A stretch of 64,000 bases of DNA from Acidovorax delafieldii (GTDB lineage: Bacteria > Pseudomonadota > Gammaproteobacteria > Burkholderiales > Burkholderiaceae_C): the NCBI RefSeq assembly GCF_007993815.1, contig NZ_VJWE01000011.1:1054001-1118000 (forward strand). The letters are read 5' to 3'. Both the position numbers and the translations under genes were made by a program. Below the pieces are notes generated by a model. That model was given only the letters and a program-made list of their open reading frames with translations. It searched no databases and was not told where the DNA came from. Shown one piece after another: positions 9,254-17,274 of the stretch. Within the stretch, counting starts at the first letter, position 1. Each line of letters starts with the position of its first letter.

Positions 9254-9991
9254 TCAGCGCGCTGGGGCGCGGCGAGGGGCAGGTTTCGCAGAGGTGGCAA
9301 CAGGGGCTGCCGCTGCCTTGCCCGTGCTTCCAGCCGGGGCCTTTTTTACGGGGGCCTTGGCCTTCTGGGTGGGCGCCGCGTAGAACCCCAGAAACATGTC
9401 CACCGCATCCCCTACCACTTGCGCTTGCTGTGCGGCGCTCAAGGGAGGCTGGCCCATGGCCAGCTGGGGCCAGAACGCAAAGGCCTTGACCATGCCCTGC
9501 AGTTGCTGCGCGGCGTAGGGCACATCCATGGTGGCGCGCAGGCGGCCATCCTGCTGGGCCGCGCGCAGCCAGCGCGGCAGGCCCTCTTCCTTGGCCGAGA
9601 GCTTGGCGGTGATGCCGCGCGCGCGCTCGGGGGTGTGCATCATGTCGGCCATGGCCACGCGGCTCAGGTCGATGAAGCTCGCGTCGTTGAGCAGGCGCAT
9701 CTTTTGTGCCAGCAGCTCCAGCAGCTGGTCGCGCAGCGGGCGCGTGGGGGTGTAGGCCAGTTCGTCGGGTGACTGGCTGCGCTCCCACATCAGCAGCAGG
9801 ATGGCTTCGAACAGTTCTTCCTTGCTCGGGAAGTGGTTGTACACCGTGCGTTTGGACACATCCGCCGCTGCGGCCACGCGGTCCATGCTGGTGCCGTTAA
9901 AGCCGTGTTCGCGGAACTCGCCGATGGCGGCCTGCACGATGGCATCGCGCTTGCGGTCGGTCAGGCGAGGGGTGGGCTGGGAGGCGATCAT
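9254..9991 (-). CDS. TetR/AcrR-family transcriptional regulator
   Basis: A 245-residue protein. The N-terminal helix-turn-helix includes GTSMDRVAAAADVSKRTVYN and HFPSKEELF (residues ~35-65), the classic TetR recognition helix. The ligand-binding domain ends near residue 210. The last ~40 residues form a lysine/alanine/proline tail (KAKAPVKKAPAGS, KPAPRRAPAR), which is unusual for the family and could add non-specific DNA affinity. The start is the ATG at 9991; a TTG two codons upstream is not needed. The gene is divergent from the metallo-beta-lactamase-fold hydrolase across an intergenic region with two palindromes, so local autoregulation and control of the hydrolase are likely. Confidence 0.9.
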   Translation of the reverse strand: MIASQPTPRLTDRKRDAIVQAAIGEFREHGFNGTSMDRVAAAADVSKRTVYNHFPSKEELFEAILLLMWERSQSPDELAYTPTRPLRDQLLELLAQKMRLLNDASFIDLSRVAMADMMHTPERARGITAKLSAKEEGLPRWLRAAQQDGRLRATMDVPYAAQQLQGMVKAFAFWPQLAMGQPPLSAAQQAQVVGDAVDMFLGFYAAPTQKAKAPVKKAPAGSTGKAAAAPVATSAKPAPRRAPAR

Positions 9992-10009
9992 GCGCAAATT
10001 TTACACCGG

Positions 10010-10050
10010 GTAGTTTACTTTTCTAAAAAGTGAACTACACTGTGCAGTGT
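10010..10050. promoter_or_regulatory. Two adjacent palindromes, candidate TetR operators with promoter
   Basis: Arms 10010-10021 (GTAGTTTACTTT) and 10027-10038 (AAAGTGAACTAC) match in 11 of 12 positions. A second palindrome, ACACTG-TG-CAGTGT, covers 10037-10050. A promoter-like pair, TTTACT (10014-10019) and TACACT (10036-10041) with 16 bases between, points toward the hydrolase gene and is covered by both palindromes. The position between divergent genes suggests repression of the hydrolase, and probably of the regulator itself. Confidence 0.65.
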
Positions 10051-10071
10051 AATTTCTATGTCGCAGATCCG

Positions 10072-11253
10072 GTGTCACTCTCCATCGCCCGCCGCCGCCG
10101 TCTGCTCCCGGCACTTTGTGTCGCCTTCGTTGTACTGATCGCCATGGCCTACAGCCTCTTTTCCCGCGCCGCCCAGCCGGTGGCCGCCTATGAACAGTCG
10201 CCGCAGTTTGCGGGTGGCAAATTTCGCAACGTGGCACCCCGCCATGAGCTGGGCGCCCTCAAGACGCTGCAGGTGATGTGGCGCTTTGCCACCGGCAAGC
10301 CCGACGACTCGGTGCCGCGCCAGCCCGTGCCGGTGTACGCCGTGATGCGGTCAGACCTGCTGGCCGCGCCCGACCTGAGCCTGTGGCGCCTGGGGCACTC
10401 CACCCTGCTGTTCAAGATCAACGGCCAGTTCTGGCTGACCGACCCGGTGTTTTCCGAGCGCGCCTCGCCGTTCCAGTTCCTGGGCCCCAAGCGCTTTCAC
10501 GCGCCGCCCATCACGATTGACGAGCTGCCGCCCATCACTGGCGTGATCCTGTCGCACGACCATTACGACCACCTGGACTACGCAGCCATCCAGAAGCTCG
10601 CGCCCAAGGTGGAGCACTTCATCACGCCGCTGGGCGTGGGCGACCGGCTCATCGGCTGGGGCGTGCCTGCGGCCAAGGTGCAGCAGTTTGACTGGTGGCA
10701 GGGCACCACCATCGGCGGGCTGCAGCTGGTGGCCACGCCTGCGCAGCATTTCTCGGGCCGGGGCCTGTCGGACGGCAACAGCACGCTGTGGGCCTCGTGG
10801 GTGCTGATCGCGGGTCAAGGCGCCGACCAAGTCCGCGTCTTCTTCAGTGGCGACACGGGCTACTTCGACGGCTTCAAGGCCATTGGTGAGCGGTTCGGCC
10901 CCTTCGATCTGGCGCTGATCGAAACGGGCGCCTACAACGCCGACTGGCCCGACATCCACATGCACCCCGAGGAGAGCCTGCAGGCCCATCTGGACGTGAA
11001 GGGGCGCCATCTGTTCCCCATCCACAACGGCACGTTCGACCTGTCGCTGCACCCGTGGGTGGAGCCGTTCGAGCGCATCACCGCCCTCGCGGCGGCAGCG
11101 CAGGTGCCGCTGGTGGCGCCCATCATGGGCGAGCGTCTGGACATCCGCGCGCCCGCGCTGTCCACGCACTGGTGGCGCAAGGTGCAGCCGCAGGCTGTGG
11201 TTCAGACGGAGGGCCTTGGCACGGCCCTGGCCCCTCAGCCCGGCGCGTGGTGA
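10072..11253 (+). CDS. Membrane-anchored metallo-beta-lactamase-fold hydrolase (NAPE-PLD/UlaG-like)
   Basis: About 393 residues if the GTG at 10072 is used; the frame can begin at 10030, but that would place codons inside the putative operators. One N-terminal membrane segment (LLPALCVAFVVLIAMAYSLF) follows a run of arginines. The catalytic domain has LWRLGHSTLLFKINGQFWLT, the metal motif SHDHYDHLD, FSGDTGYFDGF, and IHMHPEES with further ligands. This arrangement is that of zinc-dependent phospholipase D-like/L-ascorbate-6-phosphate-lactonase-like hydrolases; the substrate is unknown. It is divergent from a TetR regulator. Confidence 0.85.
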   Translation: MSLSIARRRRLLPALCVAFVVLIAMAYSLFSRAAQPVAAYEQSPQFAGGKFRNVAPRHELGALKTLQVMWRFATGKPDDSVPRQPVPVYAVMRSDLLAAPDLSLWRLGHSTLLFKINGQFWLTDPVFSERASPFQFLGPKRFHAPPITIDELPPITGVILSHDHYDHLDYAAIQKLAPKVEHFITPLGVGDRLIGWGVPAAKVQQFDWWQGTTIGGLQLVATPAQHFSGRGLSDGNSTLWASWVLIAGQGADQVRVFFSGDTGYFDGFKAIGERFGPFDLALIETGAYNADWPDIHMHPEESLQAHLDVKGRHLFPIHNGTFDLSLHPWVEPFERITALAAAAQVPLVAPIMGERLDIRAPALSTHWWRKVQPQAVVQTEGLGTALAPQPGAW

Positions 11254-11269
11254 AGCACCAGCGCCCGCA

Positions 11270-12712
11270 TCACCGCTGACGCACGAGGCCGCCCACCACG
11301 CGAGCGGCCGCGCGGATCTCTGCATCGTCAAACCCCGCATAGCCCAGCAGCCAGCCCCTGCGCGCCGACTGCATCGCATAGCGCGACAGCGGCGCCAGCA
11401 TCACGCCCGCCGCCAGCGCCCGGCGGCTCAGGGTTTCGTCGTCGGTGCCGGGTGCTATCTCGTGCAGCAGGTGCATGCCACGATCGCTGGCGGCCAGTTG
11501 CCAGGCGCCGTTGCTGGCCTCGGCCAGTGCGGCGCGCAGCGTGTGTTGCCGCTGCAGGTACAGCTCGCGCATCTGCCGCAGGTGCCGCAGCAGGTGGCCT
11601 TCGGCAATGAAGCGCGCCAGCACCGCCTGAGCGTCGCCGGGTGCGTGCCGGTCGGTGATGGCGCGGGCCATGGCAAAGGCCTCCACCAGCGCGGGGGGCA
11701 CCACCACAAAGCCCAGGCGCAGGCCGGGGTGCAGCGTCTTGCTGAAGGTGCCCACGTACAGCACGCGCTCCGAGCCCGGCAGGCTGCACAGCGCCGGTAC
11801 CCGCTGGGCAGCGCCGCCGTACTGGAACTCGCCGTCGTAGTCGTCCTCGACCACCCAGGCGTCGTGCGTGCGCGCCCACTGCAGCAGCGCCTGCCGTCGC
11901 GCCAGGCCCATGCACACGCCGGTGGGGAACTGGTGCGTGGGTGTGACGACGGCCATGCGCGCGTTCGGCCATTGCGCCGCAGCGGTGTCGATGCGCAGGC
12001 CGTCTCCATCCATGTCCACCGGCCGCACCAGCGCGCCGTGGCCCAGCAGGCTGGCGCGAATTCCGGGGTAGCCGGGGTCTTCCACCAGCACCTCGTCGCC
12101 CACGTCCAGCAGCAGCCGCGCAATCAGGTCAATGCCCTGCTGCGAGCCCGAGCACACCACCACCTGCGCCGCATCGCAGCGGATGCCGCGCGAGGCCCAC
12201 AGCCATTGCGCCACGGCCTGGCGCAGGTCGGGGTCGCCAGCCGGGTCCAGGTACTGCGCGCGGTGGCTGCGCTGGCCTGAACTGGCCTGGCGTGTCAGGC
12301 GGTCCCACAGCGCAAACGGAAAGGTGGCGACCTCGGGCGCGCCAATGCGAAACGCCTTGGCCGCCGCCAGGGGCGGGCGCCAGCGCGCCGCCGTGTCGGC
12401 TATCAGCTGCCCCCGGCGCGACAGGCCCCGGGGCGGCGCCACCAGGCCTTGCGGGGCCGGCAATGTGGCGGCCACGGCCTGCGACACATAGGTGCCGTCG
12501 CCCACGCGGGCTTCCACATAACCCTCGGCCTGCAGGCGCTGCACGGCCCACAGCACGGTGTTGCGCGACACGCCCAGGCTGGCCGCGTGCTCGCGTGAGG
12601 GTGGCAGGCGGGTGCCTGCGCGCAGGCTGCCCTGCTCGATGGCGCGGCGCAGTTGCGCATACACCTGCTGGCGCAGGGTGGCGGTGGTTCGATTGGCTCC
12701 GGGGCTGGGCAC
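11270..12712 (-). CDS. MocR-type GntR/aminotransferase transcriptional regulator
   Basis: A 480-residue fusion. Residues ~10-80 form a GntR winged helix (QVYAQLRRAIEQGSLRAGTR, SREHAASLGVSRNTVLWAVQ). The remainder is a class I aminotransferase-like domain with the PLP-lysine segment YVGTFSKTLHPGLRLGF and VVEDDYDGEF. MocR proteins such as PdxR use PLP as effector rather than catalysing transamination. The start is GTG at 12712, preceded by GAAAGGG. The gene is divergent from an OsmC and FMN-binding gene pair 97 bases away, the usual geometry for a MocR protein and its target; that link is inferred. It converges with the hydrolase gene. Confidence 0.9.
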   Translation of the reverse strand: MPSPGANRTTATLRQQVYAQLRRAIEQGSLRAGTRLPPSREHAASLGVSRNTVLWAVQRLQAEGYVEARVGDGTYVSQAVAATLPAPQGLVAPPRGLSRRGQLIADTAARWRPPLAAAKAFRIGAPEVATFPFALWDRLTRQASSGQRSHRAQYLDPAGDPDLRQAVAQWLWASRGIRCDAAQVVVCSGSQQGIDLIARLLLDVGDEVLVEDPGYPGIRASLLGHGALVRPVDMDGDGLRIDTAAAQWPNARMAVVTPTHQFPTGVCMGLARRQALLQWARTHDAWVVEDDYDGEFQYGGAAQRVPALCSLPGSERVLYVGTFSKTLHPGLRLGFVVVPPALVEAFAMARAITDRHAPGDAQAVLARFIAEGHLLRHLRQMRELYLQRQHTLRAALAEASNGAWQLAASDRGMHLLHEIAPGTDDETLSRRALAAGVMLAPLSRYAMQSARRGWLLGYAGFDDAEIRAAARVVGGLVRQR

Positions 12713-12809
12713 AAATTGGCCCTTTCAATGGGGTGACGCACTCATAAACTGAAGAACCATTGTAGAAACCCGGGGCCCCTAACGGGTCCGATCCTCTTGA
12801 AAGCACCCC

Positions 12810-13289
12810 ATGGCCGAGCACACCGCCACCATCACCTGGACCCGTGGCACCGACGACTTTCTGGATAAGCGCTACCACCGTGCCCACACCTGGCAGTTTG
12901 ACGGCGGCGCCACCGTGGCCGCGTCGTCGTCGCCCCATGTGGTGCCGCTGCCGTACTCCGACGCGGCGGCGGTGGACCCGGAAGAAGCCTATGTCGCCGC
13001 GCTGTCGAGCTGCCACATGCTGTGGTTCATGGACTTCGCCAGCCGTGCGGGCTATCGGCTCAACCGCTACACCGACGCGGTCGTGGGCACCATGGCCAAG
13101 AACGCAGAGGGCCAGCTGGTCGTCACCCACGTGCAGCTGAGGCCCGTCACGCGCTTTGACGCAGCGCACGCGCCCAGCGCTGCCCAGCTGGAAGACCTGC
13201 ACCACCGCGCCCACGCATCGTGTTTTCTGGCCAACTCGGTCAAGACGCAGATCGACTGCGCCCCGGTGCTTGAAGTGGAAGGGGGCTGA
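12810..13289 (+). CDS. OsmC-family peroxide/organic hydroperoxide resistance protein
   Basis: A 159-residue protein. The two redox cysteines lie in LSSCHMLWFMDFA (Cys68) and HASCFLANSVK (Cys138), positions typical of OsmC/Ohr peroxidases, which reduce hydroperoxides with thiol recycling. The HMLWF motif resembles the OsmC subgroup with a YVAALSSCHM entry. The ATG follows the weakly purine-rich sequence CTTGAAAGCACCCC. It is the first gene of a two-gene unit with an FMN-binding protein, which starts one base after its stop, and is divergent from the MocR regulator. Confidence 0.9.
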   Translation: MAEHTATITWTRGTDDFLDKRYHRAHTWQFDGGATVAASSSPHVVPLPYSDAAAVDPEEAYVAALSSCHMLWFMDFASRAGYRLNRYTDAVVGTMAKNAEGQLVVTHVQLRPVTRFDAAHAPSAAQLEDLHHRAHASCFLANSVKTQIDCAPVLEVEGG

Positions 13290-13290
13290 C

Positions 13291-13926
13291 ATGGCCAACC
13301 CCAACCGGCAGTTTCAGGTGGCCGATGCCGCTGCCCAGCAAGCCCTGGTACGTGCCCAGCCTTTGGCCACACTGGTCATTGCGCACGAAGGCGCGCAACA
13401 CGTCAATCACATCCCGCTGTACCTGGACCCGGCGCGCGGCCCGCAGGGCACGCTCATCGGCCATGTGGCGCGCGCCAACGCGCTGTGGCCGCTGTTGCCC
13501 CAGCAGGCGGTGGCGGTGTTCCACGGCCCGCAGGCCTATGTGTCGCCCTCGTGGTATCCATCGAAAGCCCTGGACGGCAAGCAGGTGCCCACCTGGAACT
13601 ACGCCACCGTGCACGCCCACGGCGCTTTGAGCGCGTTTGACGACCCCACACGCCTGCGCGGCATCCTGCACACCCTGAGCGAGCAGCACGAGGCCCACCG
13701 CCCCGACCCCTGGCGCATCGACGACGCGCCGCCCGACTACATCGACAAGCTGCTGCGCGCCATCGTGGGCATCGAGCTGGCGGTGGAGCGCTGGGAGGGC
13801 ATCTGGAAGGTGAGCCAGAACCGCACCGATACCGACCGCGCCGGCGTGGTGCAGGGCCTGATGGCGGAAGGCACCAGCGCGGCCGAGGACATGGCCGCGC
13901 TGGTGCTGGGACGTTTGATGGGCTGA
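13291..13926 (+). CDS. FMN-binding PaiB-like protein
   Basis: A 211-residue protein of the PaiB/FMN-binding negative regulator family. Recognisable segments are ATLVIAHEGAQHVNHIPLYL, GHVARANALWP, VFHGPQAYVSPSWYPSK and VPTWNYATVHAHG, followed by a C-terminal GIELAVERWEGIWKVSQNR. The fold is an FMN-binding split barrel. PaiB in Bacillus affects sporulation and protease genes, but in Proteobacteria the role is unclear and an oxidoreductase-like function is possible. Translational coupling to the OsmC gene (one-base gap) suggests a joint stress or vitamin-B6-related role under the divergent MocR regulator. Confidence 0.88.
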   Translation: MANPNRQFQVADAAAQQALVRAQPLATLVIAHEGAQHVNHIPLYLDPARGPQGTLIGHVARANALWPLLPQQAVAVFHGPQAYVSPSWYPSKALDGKQVPTWNYATVHAHGALSAFDDPTRLRGILHTLSEQHEAHRPDPWRIDDAPPDYIDKLLRAIVGIELAVERWEGIWKVSQNRTDTDRAGVVQGLMAEGTSAAEDMAALVLGRLMG

Positions 13927-13944
13927 GGGGTGCGATTGGCAGGG

Positions 13945-14005
13945 GCTATCAAAATTGATAGCATCCCAGTCTTGATGCACTAGCGCTACTGCCCGTTTTT
14001 GCTCC
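13945..14005 (+). repeat. Dispersed Comamonadaceae-type repeat, copy C
   Basis: GCTATCAAAATTGATAGC (a perfect short palindrome) is followed by ATCCCAGTCTTGATGCACTA, GCGCTACTGCCCG and a TTTTTG tail. It lies between the convergent FMN-binding gene and hom and could serve as their bidirectional transcript end. Confidence 0.75.
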
Positions 14006-14038
14006 AAAACCTCGTGCCAAAGCGTTTTCAGGCGCCAT

Positions 14039-15442
14039 TCACCCCTCCAGCGTCTCCACCCGCAGCGTGACCACCGGCCCGGCCACCGCCGGGAGCGCTG
14101 CCAACGCTTGCACGGCCAGGTCCACGGTGGACTGCGCGACGGCATCGGTCAGCACCAGCACCTGAGGGCCGCTGCCGGGGGGCAAGGCCTTGTCGTGCGC
14201 CAGCGCCACCTGCAGCACGGGCACATGCTGCGCAGCCAGCCAGGCGCCCACGGCCTCGATCTGCTGCGCGCTGTGCACCGGCACGCGCAGGTAGTGGCGG
14301 GTGTGCACGGCTGCGCGGGGCAGTACCGCCAGTTGCTCGTCCACGGCCTGGGGGTGGAAGCCCAGGTGTGGCACGCGCTGGCCCGCGTGGGTGCCATCGA
14401 GCCGCGCCACATCCACCAGGTCCGCAATCACGGCCGACGCGGTCTGCTCCGACCCCGCACCCGCGCCGTAGTACATCGTCACGCCCGACGCATCGCCCTT
14501 GACCATCACTGCGTTCATCGACCCGTTCACATGCGCCAGCAAATGTGTGGCGGGCACCAGCGCGGGCTGCACGCGCAGCTCTACCCCTTCCACATTGCCT
14601 TCCGCGTCACCCGCCTTGCGCCGCTTGGCCACGCCCAGCAGCTTGATGCGAAAGCCCAGTTGCTCGGCACAGGCCACGTCCAGCCCCTGCAGTGCGGTGA
14701 TGCCCTCCACCTGCGCATCGGCAAACCGCACCGGCATGCCAAACGCATTGGCCGCCAGCAGCGAGATCTTGTGCGCGGCGTCCGTGCCTTCGATGTCAAA
14801 CGTCGGATCGGCTTCGGCGTAGCCCAGCGCCTGGGCCTGGGCCAGCGCTTCGGCAAAGCCCACACCCTCGTCGCGCATCTTGGTCAGGATGAAGTTGGTA
14901 GTGCCGTTGATGATGCCCGCCACCCATTCGATGCGGTTGGCCGTGAGGCCCTCGCGCAGCGCCTTCACGATGGGGATGCTCACGGCCACCGCGCCTTCGT
15001 AGGCCACGGCCACGCCGTGCTGGCGTGCTGCTGCAAAGATCTCGTTGCCATGCTCGGCCAGCAGCGCCTTATTGGCCGTGACCACATGTTTGCCCGCACG
15101 GATGGCGGCCAGCACCCAGTCGCGAGCGGGGCCGGTGCCGCCAGCGGCCTCCACCAGCACATCCACGTCGGGGTGGGTGGCGACCTGCATGGGGTCGTTG
15201 GTCAGCGCCACGTCCTTGCCCACCACGCTCATGGCGCGGGCCAGGCTGCGGGCGCAGACCACCACCAGCTTGATGCCGCGGCCCGCACGGCCCGCAATCA
15301 GCGCCTGGTTGCGCGCCAGCACGCGGAAGGTGCCTGCGCCCACAGTGCCAATGCCAATCATGCCCACGCGCAGGGGGCGCATGGCCGTGGCGGACGACGG
15401 CAACAACGGGGCTTCGAGGGACTGGACGGGATCGCGGTACAT
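14039..15442 (-). CDS. hom: Homoserine dehydrogenase
   Basis: A 467-residue NAD(P)-dependent enzyme that reduces aspartate semialdehyde to homoserine, the branch point to threonine and methionine. The Rossmann motif is [14 protein letters not shown]; the catalytic region includes [48 protein letters not shown] and [19 protein letters not shown]. The C-terminal ~90 residues form an ACT-like domain. The start at 15442 has GGAG eight bases upstream; an internal ATG at 15382 (MRPLRVG) is the alternative. thrC, a common partner in related bacteria, does not follow here: the gene ends against the FMN-binding gene. A leader peptide and terminator precede it. Confidence 0.92.
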   Translation of the reverse strand: MYRDPVQSLEAPLLPSSATAMRPLRVGMIGIGTVGAGTFRVLARNQALIAGRAGRGIKLVVVCARSLARAMSVVGKDVALTNDPMQVATHPDVDVLVEAAGGTGPARDWVLAAIRAGKHVVTANKALLAEHGNEIFAAARQHGVAVAYEGAVAVSIPIVKALREGLTANRIEWVAGIINGTTNFILTKMRDEGVGFAEALAQAQALGYAEADPTFDIEGTDAAHKISLLAANAFGMPVRFADAQVEGITALQGLDVACAEQLGFRIKLLGVAKRRKAGDAEGNVEGVELRVQPALVPATHLLAHVNGSMNAVMVKGDASGVTMYYGAGAGSEQTASAVIADLVDVARLDGTHAGQRVPHLGFHPQAVDEQLAVLPRAAVHTRHYLRVPVHSAQQIEAVGAWLAAQHVPVLQVALAHDKALPPGSGPQVLVLTDAVAQSTVDLAVQALAALPAVAGPVVTLRVETLEG

Positions 15443-15471
15443 GGACTTCTCCGGCTAACGAACAAACAAAA

Positions 15472-15496
15472 AAACCCAGCTGCCAGAGCTGGGTTT
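15472..15496 (-). terminator. Intrinsic terminator (attenuator) ahead of hom
   Basis: On the minus strand: AAACCCAGCT, loop CTGGC, AGCTGGGTTT, a perfect 10-bp stem running into a T-rich tract. It lies 30 bases before the hom start and after the Thr-rich leader ORF, where an attenuator terminator should be. Confidence 0.85.
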
Positions 15497-15531
15497 CGTG
15501 CATTCGTCTTGGGGGAGAAGAGAGCGATCAC

Positions 15532-15573
15532 CAGGTGGCTGCCGAAACGGCCACCTGCGCGTGCTCAGGTGGC
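15532..15573 (-). promoter_or_regulatory. Three competing complementary segments in the hom leader
   Basis: Segments 15566-15573, 15550-15557 and 15532-15539 read, in RNA order, GCCACCTG, CAGGTGGC and GCCACCTG. The middle one can pair perfectly with either neighbour, so the two 8-bp hairpins exclude each other. The first segment lies within the last codons of the leader ORF, so ribosome position could decide which forms. Confidence 0.7.
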
Positions 15574-15714
15574 CGCGGTGGTAATGGTGGTAATCATTCG
15601 TGCACCCAGTGCCCGCTGTTCACCACTGGCCCGCGTGAGTGCGGGCGGCATCATGCCCATGCCTTGGAAGGCAGCGGCGCGTGCGGTGGTGATGGGGAGA
15701 GAGGTGAACGACAT
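15565..15714 (-). CDS. Threonine/isoleucine-rich leader peptide of hom
   Basis: A 49-codon ORF that ends [10 protein letters not shown] before TGA, giving five Thr and two Ile codons in the last nine; another ITT occurs at residues 8-10. The composition resembles E. coli thrL, where starvation for charged tRNA-Thr or tRNA-Ile stalls the ribosome and prevents termination. The ORF lies upstream of mutually exclusive hairpins and a terminator ahead of homoserine dehydrogenase. The start is uncertain: the first ATG is at 15714, almost at the predicted transcription start, so translation may be leaderless or begin at one of the later in-frame ATGs (15660, 15654, 15651 or 15597). Confidence 0.72.
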   Translation of the reverse strand: MSFTSLPITTARAAAFQGMGMMPPALTRASGEQRALGARMITTITTAAT

Positions 15715-15723
15715 GAAGGGCGC

Positions 15724-15754
15724 AGTGTACCGGATGCAGGCCGGGGCCTGTCAA
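15724..15754 (-). promoter_or_regulatory. Candidate promoter of the hom leader
   Basis: On the minus strand, TTGACA (15754-15749) and TACACT (15729-15724) are separated by 19 bases, longer than ideal but with a perfect -35. The predicted start of transcription falls a few bases before the leader-peptide ATG at 15714. Confidence 0.5.
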
Positions 15755-15804
15755 CCCGCCTGTACGCGCCTATGCGCACCTGTGTGCGCCTGTGGGCAAC
15801 GGCC

Positions 15805-16050
15805 TCACCGGGCCTGGGTGGCCGCCACCCGCACCATGCGGATCGCATCGAATGGGCAGCGCACCGCACACAGCGCGCACCCGGTGCAGCCGGGCGCGTC
15901 GTGCAGGGTGGAGCACTTGGGGCCCCAGGGCCCCGCGCCCAACACCTGCAGTGACAGCACATGCGGTGGGCACACCGCAATGCACCAGCCGCAGCCGGTG
16001 CAGCGCTGGGGGTCGATGGTGGGCAGGGCCTTGGGGGTGGTGGTGGTCAT
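15805..16050 (-). CDS. Ferredoxin-type 2[4Fe-4S] protein
   Basis: An 81-residue protein with two cluster motifs: [13 protein letters not shown] (residues 17-29) and [16 protein letters not shown] (55-70), each CxxCxxCxxxCP. The size and arrangement fit a small soluble electron carrier of the 4Fe-4S dicluster ferredoxin domain. The ATG at 16050 is chosen because the upstream frame has no homologous sequence. No redox partner gene is adjacent; the upstream divergent gene is acylphosphatase. Confidence 0.85.
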   Translation of the reverse strand: MTTTTPKALPTIDPQRCTGCGWCIAVCPPHVLSLQVLGAGPWGPKCSTLHDAPGCTGCALCAVRCPFDAIRMVRVAATQAR

Positions 16051-16120
16051 GGGGTGCGGTGGTGCTGGCAGTGTGCCCCTGGAGCGGGCTCCCCACAAGG
16101 AGCGCGCTACAGTGCCCCCC

Positions 16121-16423
16121 ATGAACGCAGAACCCCACTCCACCATCACCCGCCATCTGTTGATCACCGGCCAGGTGCAGGGCGTGGGCTACCGCTGGTC
16201 CATGGTGCAGGCCGCCAATCGACTGGGCGTGACGGGCTGGGTGCGCAACCGCGAGGATGGCCGCGTGGAGGCCTGCGCCTGGGGCCCGGAACCCGCCGTG
16301 CTGGCGCTGATCGACTGGGCGCACCAGGGGCCAGCACATGCGCGGGTGGACCGCGTGGTGGTAGGCAATGTGCCCGATGGCGGCGAGGCCCCGCAGGGCT
16401 TCACGCAGCGCGAGACGGTGTAG
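16121..16423 (+). CDS. acyP: Acylphosphatase
   Basis: A 100-residue enzyme that hydrolyses acyl phosphates such as carbamoyl phosphate and acetyl phosphate. The phosphate loop is [12 protein letters not shown] with catalytic Arg25, and the second signature is [12 protein letters not shown] with Asn43. The length is typical. Its 3' end overlaps the convergent DUF72 gene by 23 bases. Confidence 0.93.
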   Translation: MNAEPHSTITRHLLITGQVQGVGYRWSMVQAANRLGVTGWVRNREDGRVEACAWGPEPAVLALIDWAHQGPAHARVDRVVVGNVPDGGEAPQGFTQRETV

Positions 16424-17213
16424 CGCCCAGCTGCCTGAGCAACTCCATCGCCCCTGCCGGCGCCCGCTCTTTGGCGCCGTTGATGAAGTACACAAACACA
16501 TCGCGTGGCCGGTCGCCGCTGGTCCAGGTGCGCACGCCCTGTGCCCACTGCGCAATGGCATCGGCGGTGTAGCCCGTGGGCACATCGGCCTGGCCACGCA
16601 TCAGCCGCAGGTAGGCAAAGTCGGCCTCTGCATCCGCGATGGCCGGAAATCGGTCGGAGTCGGTGTACACAGGCACGCAGCCATACCGGCGCGCCAGCGC
16701 CACAAACGCTGGCGTCGCAAAACTCGGGTGGCGCACATCCAGCGCGTGGCGCAGCTGCAGGCCATCCACCTGCTGCGGCAGCAGGGCCAGAAAGGCCTCG
16801 AAGTCGCCCGGCTCAAACGCCTTGGTCGGCATGAACTGCCACACGATGGGCCCGAGCTTGCCCTTCAGTTCCGAGATGCCACTGTCGACAAACCGCGCGA
16901 TCGAATCGCCCGCCTCGGCCAGCACGCGCCGGTGCGTGGCAAAGCGGTTGGCCTTGAGTGAGAACACAAAGCCTTCGGGCGTTTCATCGCGCCATTTGGC
17001 AAAGGTGGGTGGTTTGAAGGTGCTGTAGTAGGTGCCGTTGACCTCGATCGCCGTGAGCTGTCGGCTGGCGTATTGCAGCTCCTTGCTGTGCGCCAGCCCA
17101 GCGGGGTAGAAGCTGCCGCGCCAGGGCTCGAAGGTCCAGCCGCCGATGCCGACGCGGATGCGTGGGTTGCTGGCGCTGATCTCGCTCTGCGGGGTGCTGA
17201 CAGGTGTGTCCAC
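16401..17213 (-). CDS. DUF72 (YecE-family) protein
   Basis: About 270 residues with a TIM-barrel-like DUF72 domain: [64 protein letters not shown] and the C-terminal [14 protein letters not shown]. The family is widespread and uncharacterised; a nuclease-like or metal-dependent role has been suggested but is not established. GTG at 17213 is preferred because AAGGG lies seven bases upstream; GTG at 17237 would add eight residues without a ribosome site. Confidence 0.85.
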   Translation of the reverse strand: MDTPVSTPQSEISASNPRIRVGIGGWTFEPWRGSFYPAGLAHSKELQYASRQLTAIEVNGTYYSTFKPPTFAKWRDETPEGFVFSLKANRFATHRRVLAEAGDSIARFVDSGISELKGKLGPIVWQFMPTKAFEPGDFEAFLALLPQQVDGLQLRHALDVRHPSFATPAFVALARRYGCVPVYTDSDRFPAIADAEADFAYLRLMRGQADVPTGYTADAIAQWAQGVRTWTSGDRPRDVFVYFINGAKERAPAGAMELLRQLGATPSRAA

Positions 17214-17274
17214 GGCGTTGCCCTTTTGAGAGTCCACGGAGCGGCCACTGTAGCAGCGGCGCTGGTGCGCATGC

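Noticed and set aside
15535-15954. Plus-strand 139-codon frame over the hom leader
   Set aside because: Cys/Gly/His-rich shadow with no ribosome site; the minus-strand leader ORF and terminator explain this DNA better.
14108-16423. 771-codon plus-strand frame across hom and the ferredoxin gene
   Set aside because: Its body is antisense to hom; only the last ~100 codons, the acylphosphatase, are real, with their own start.
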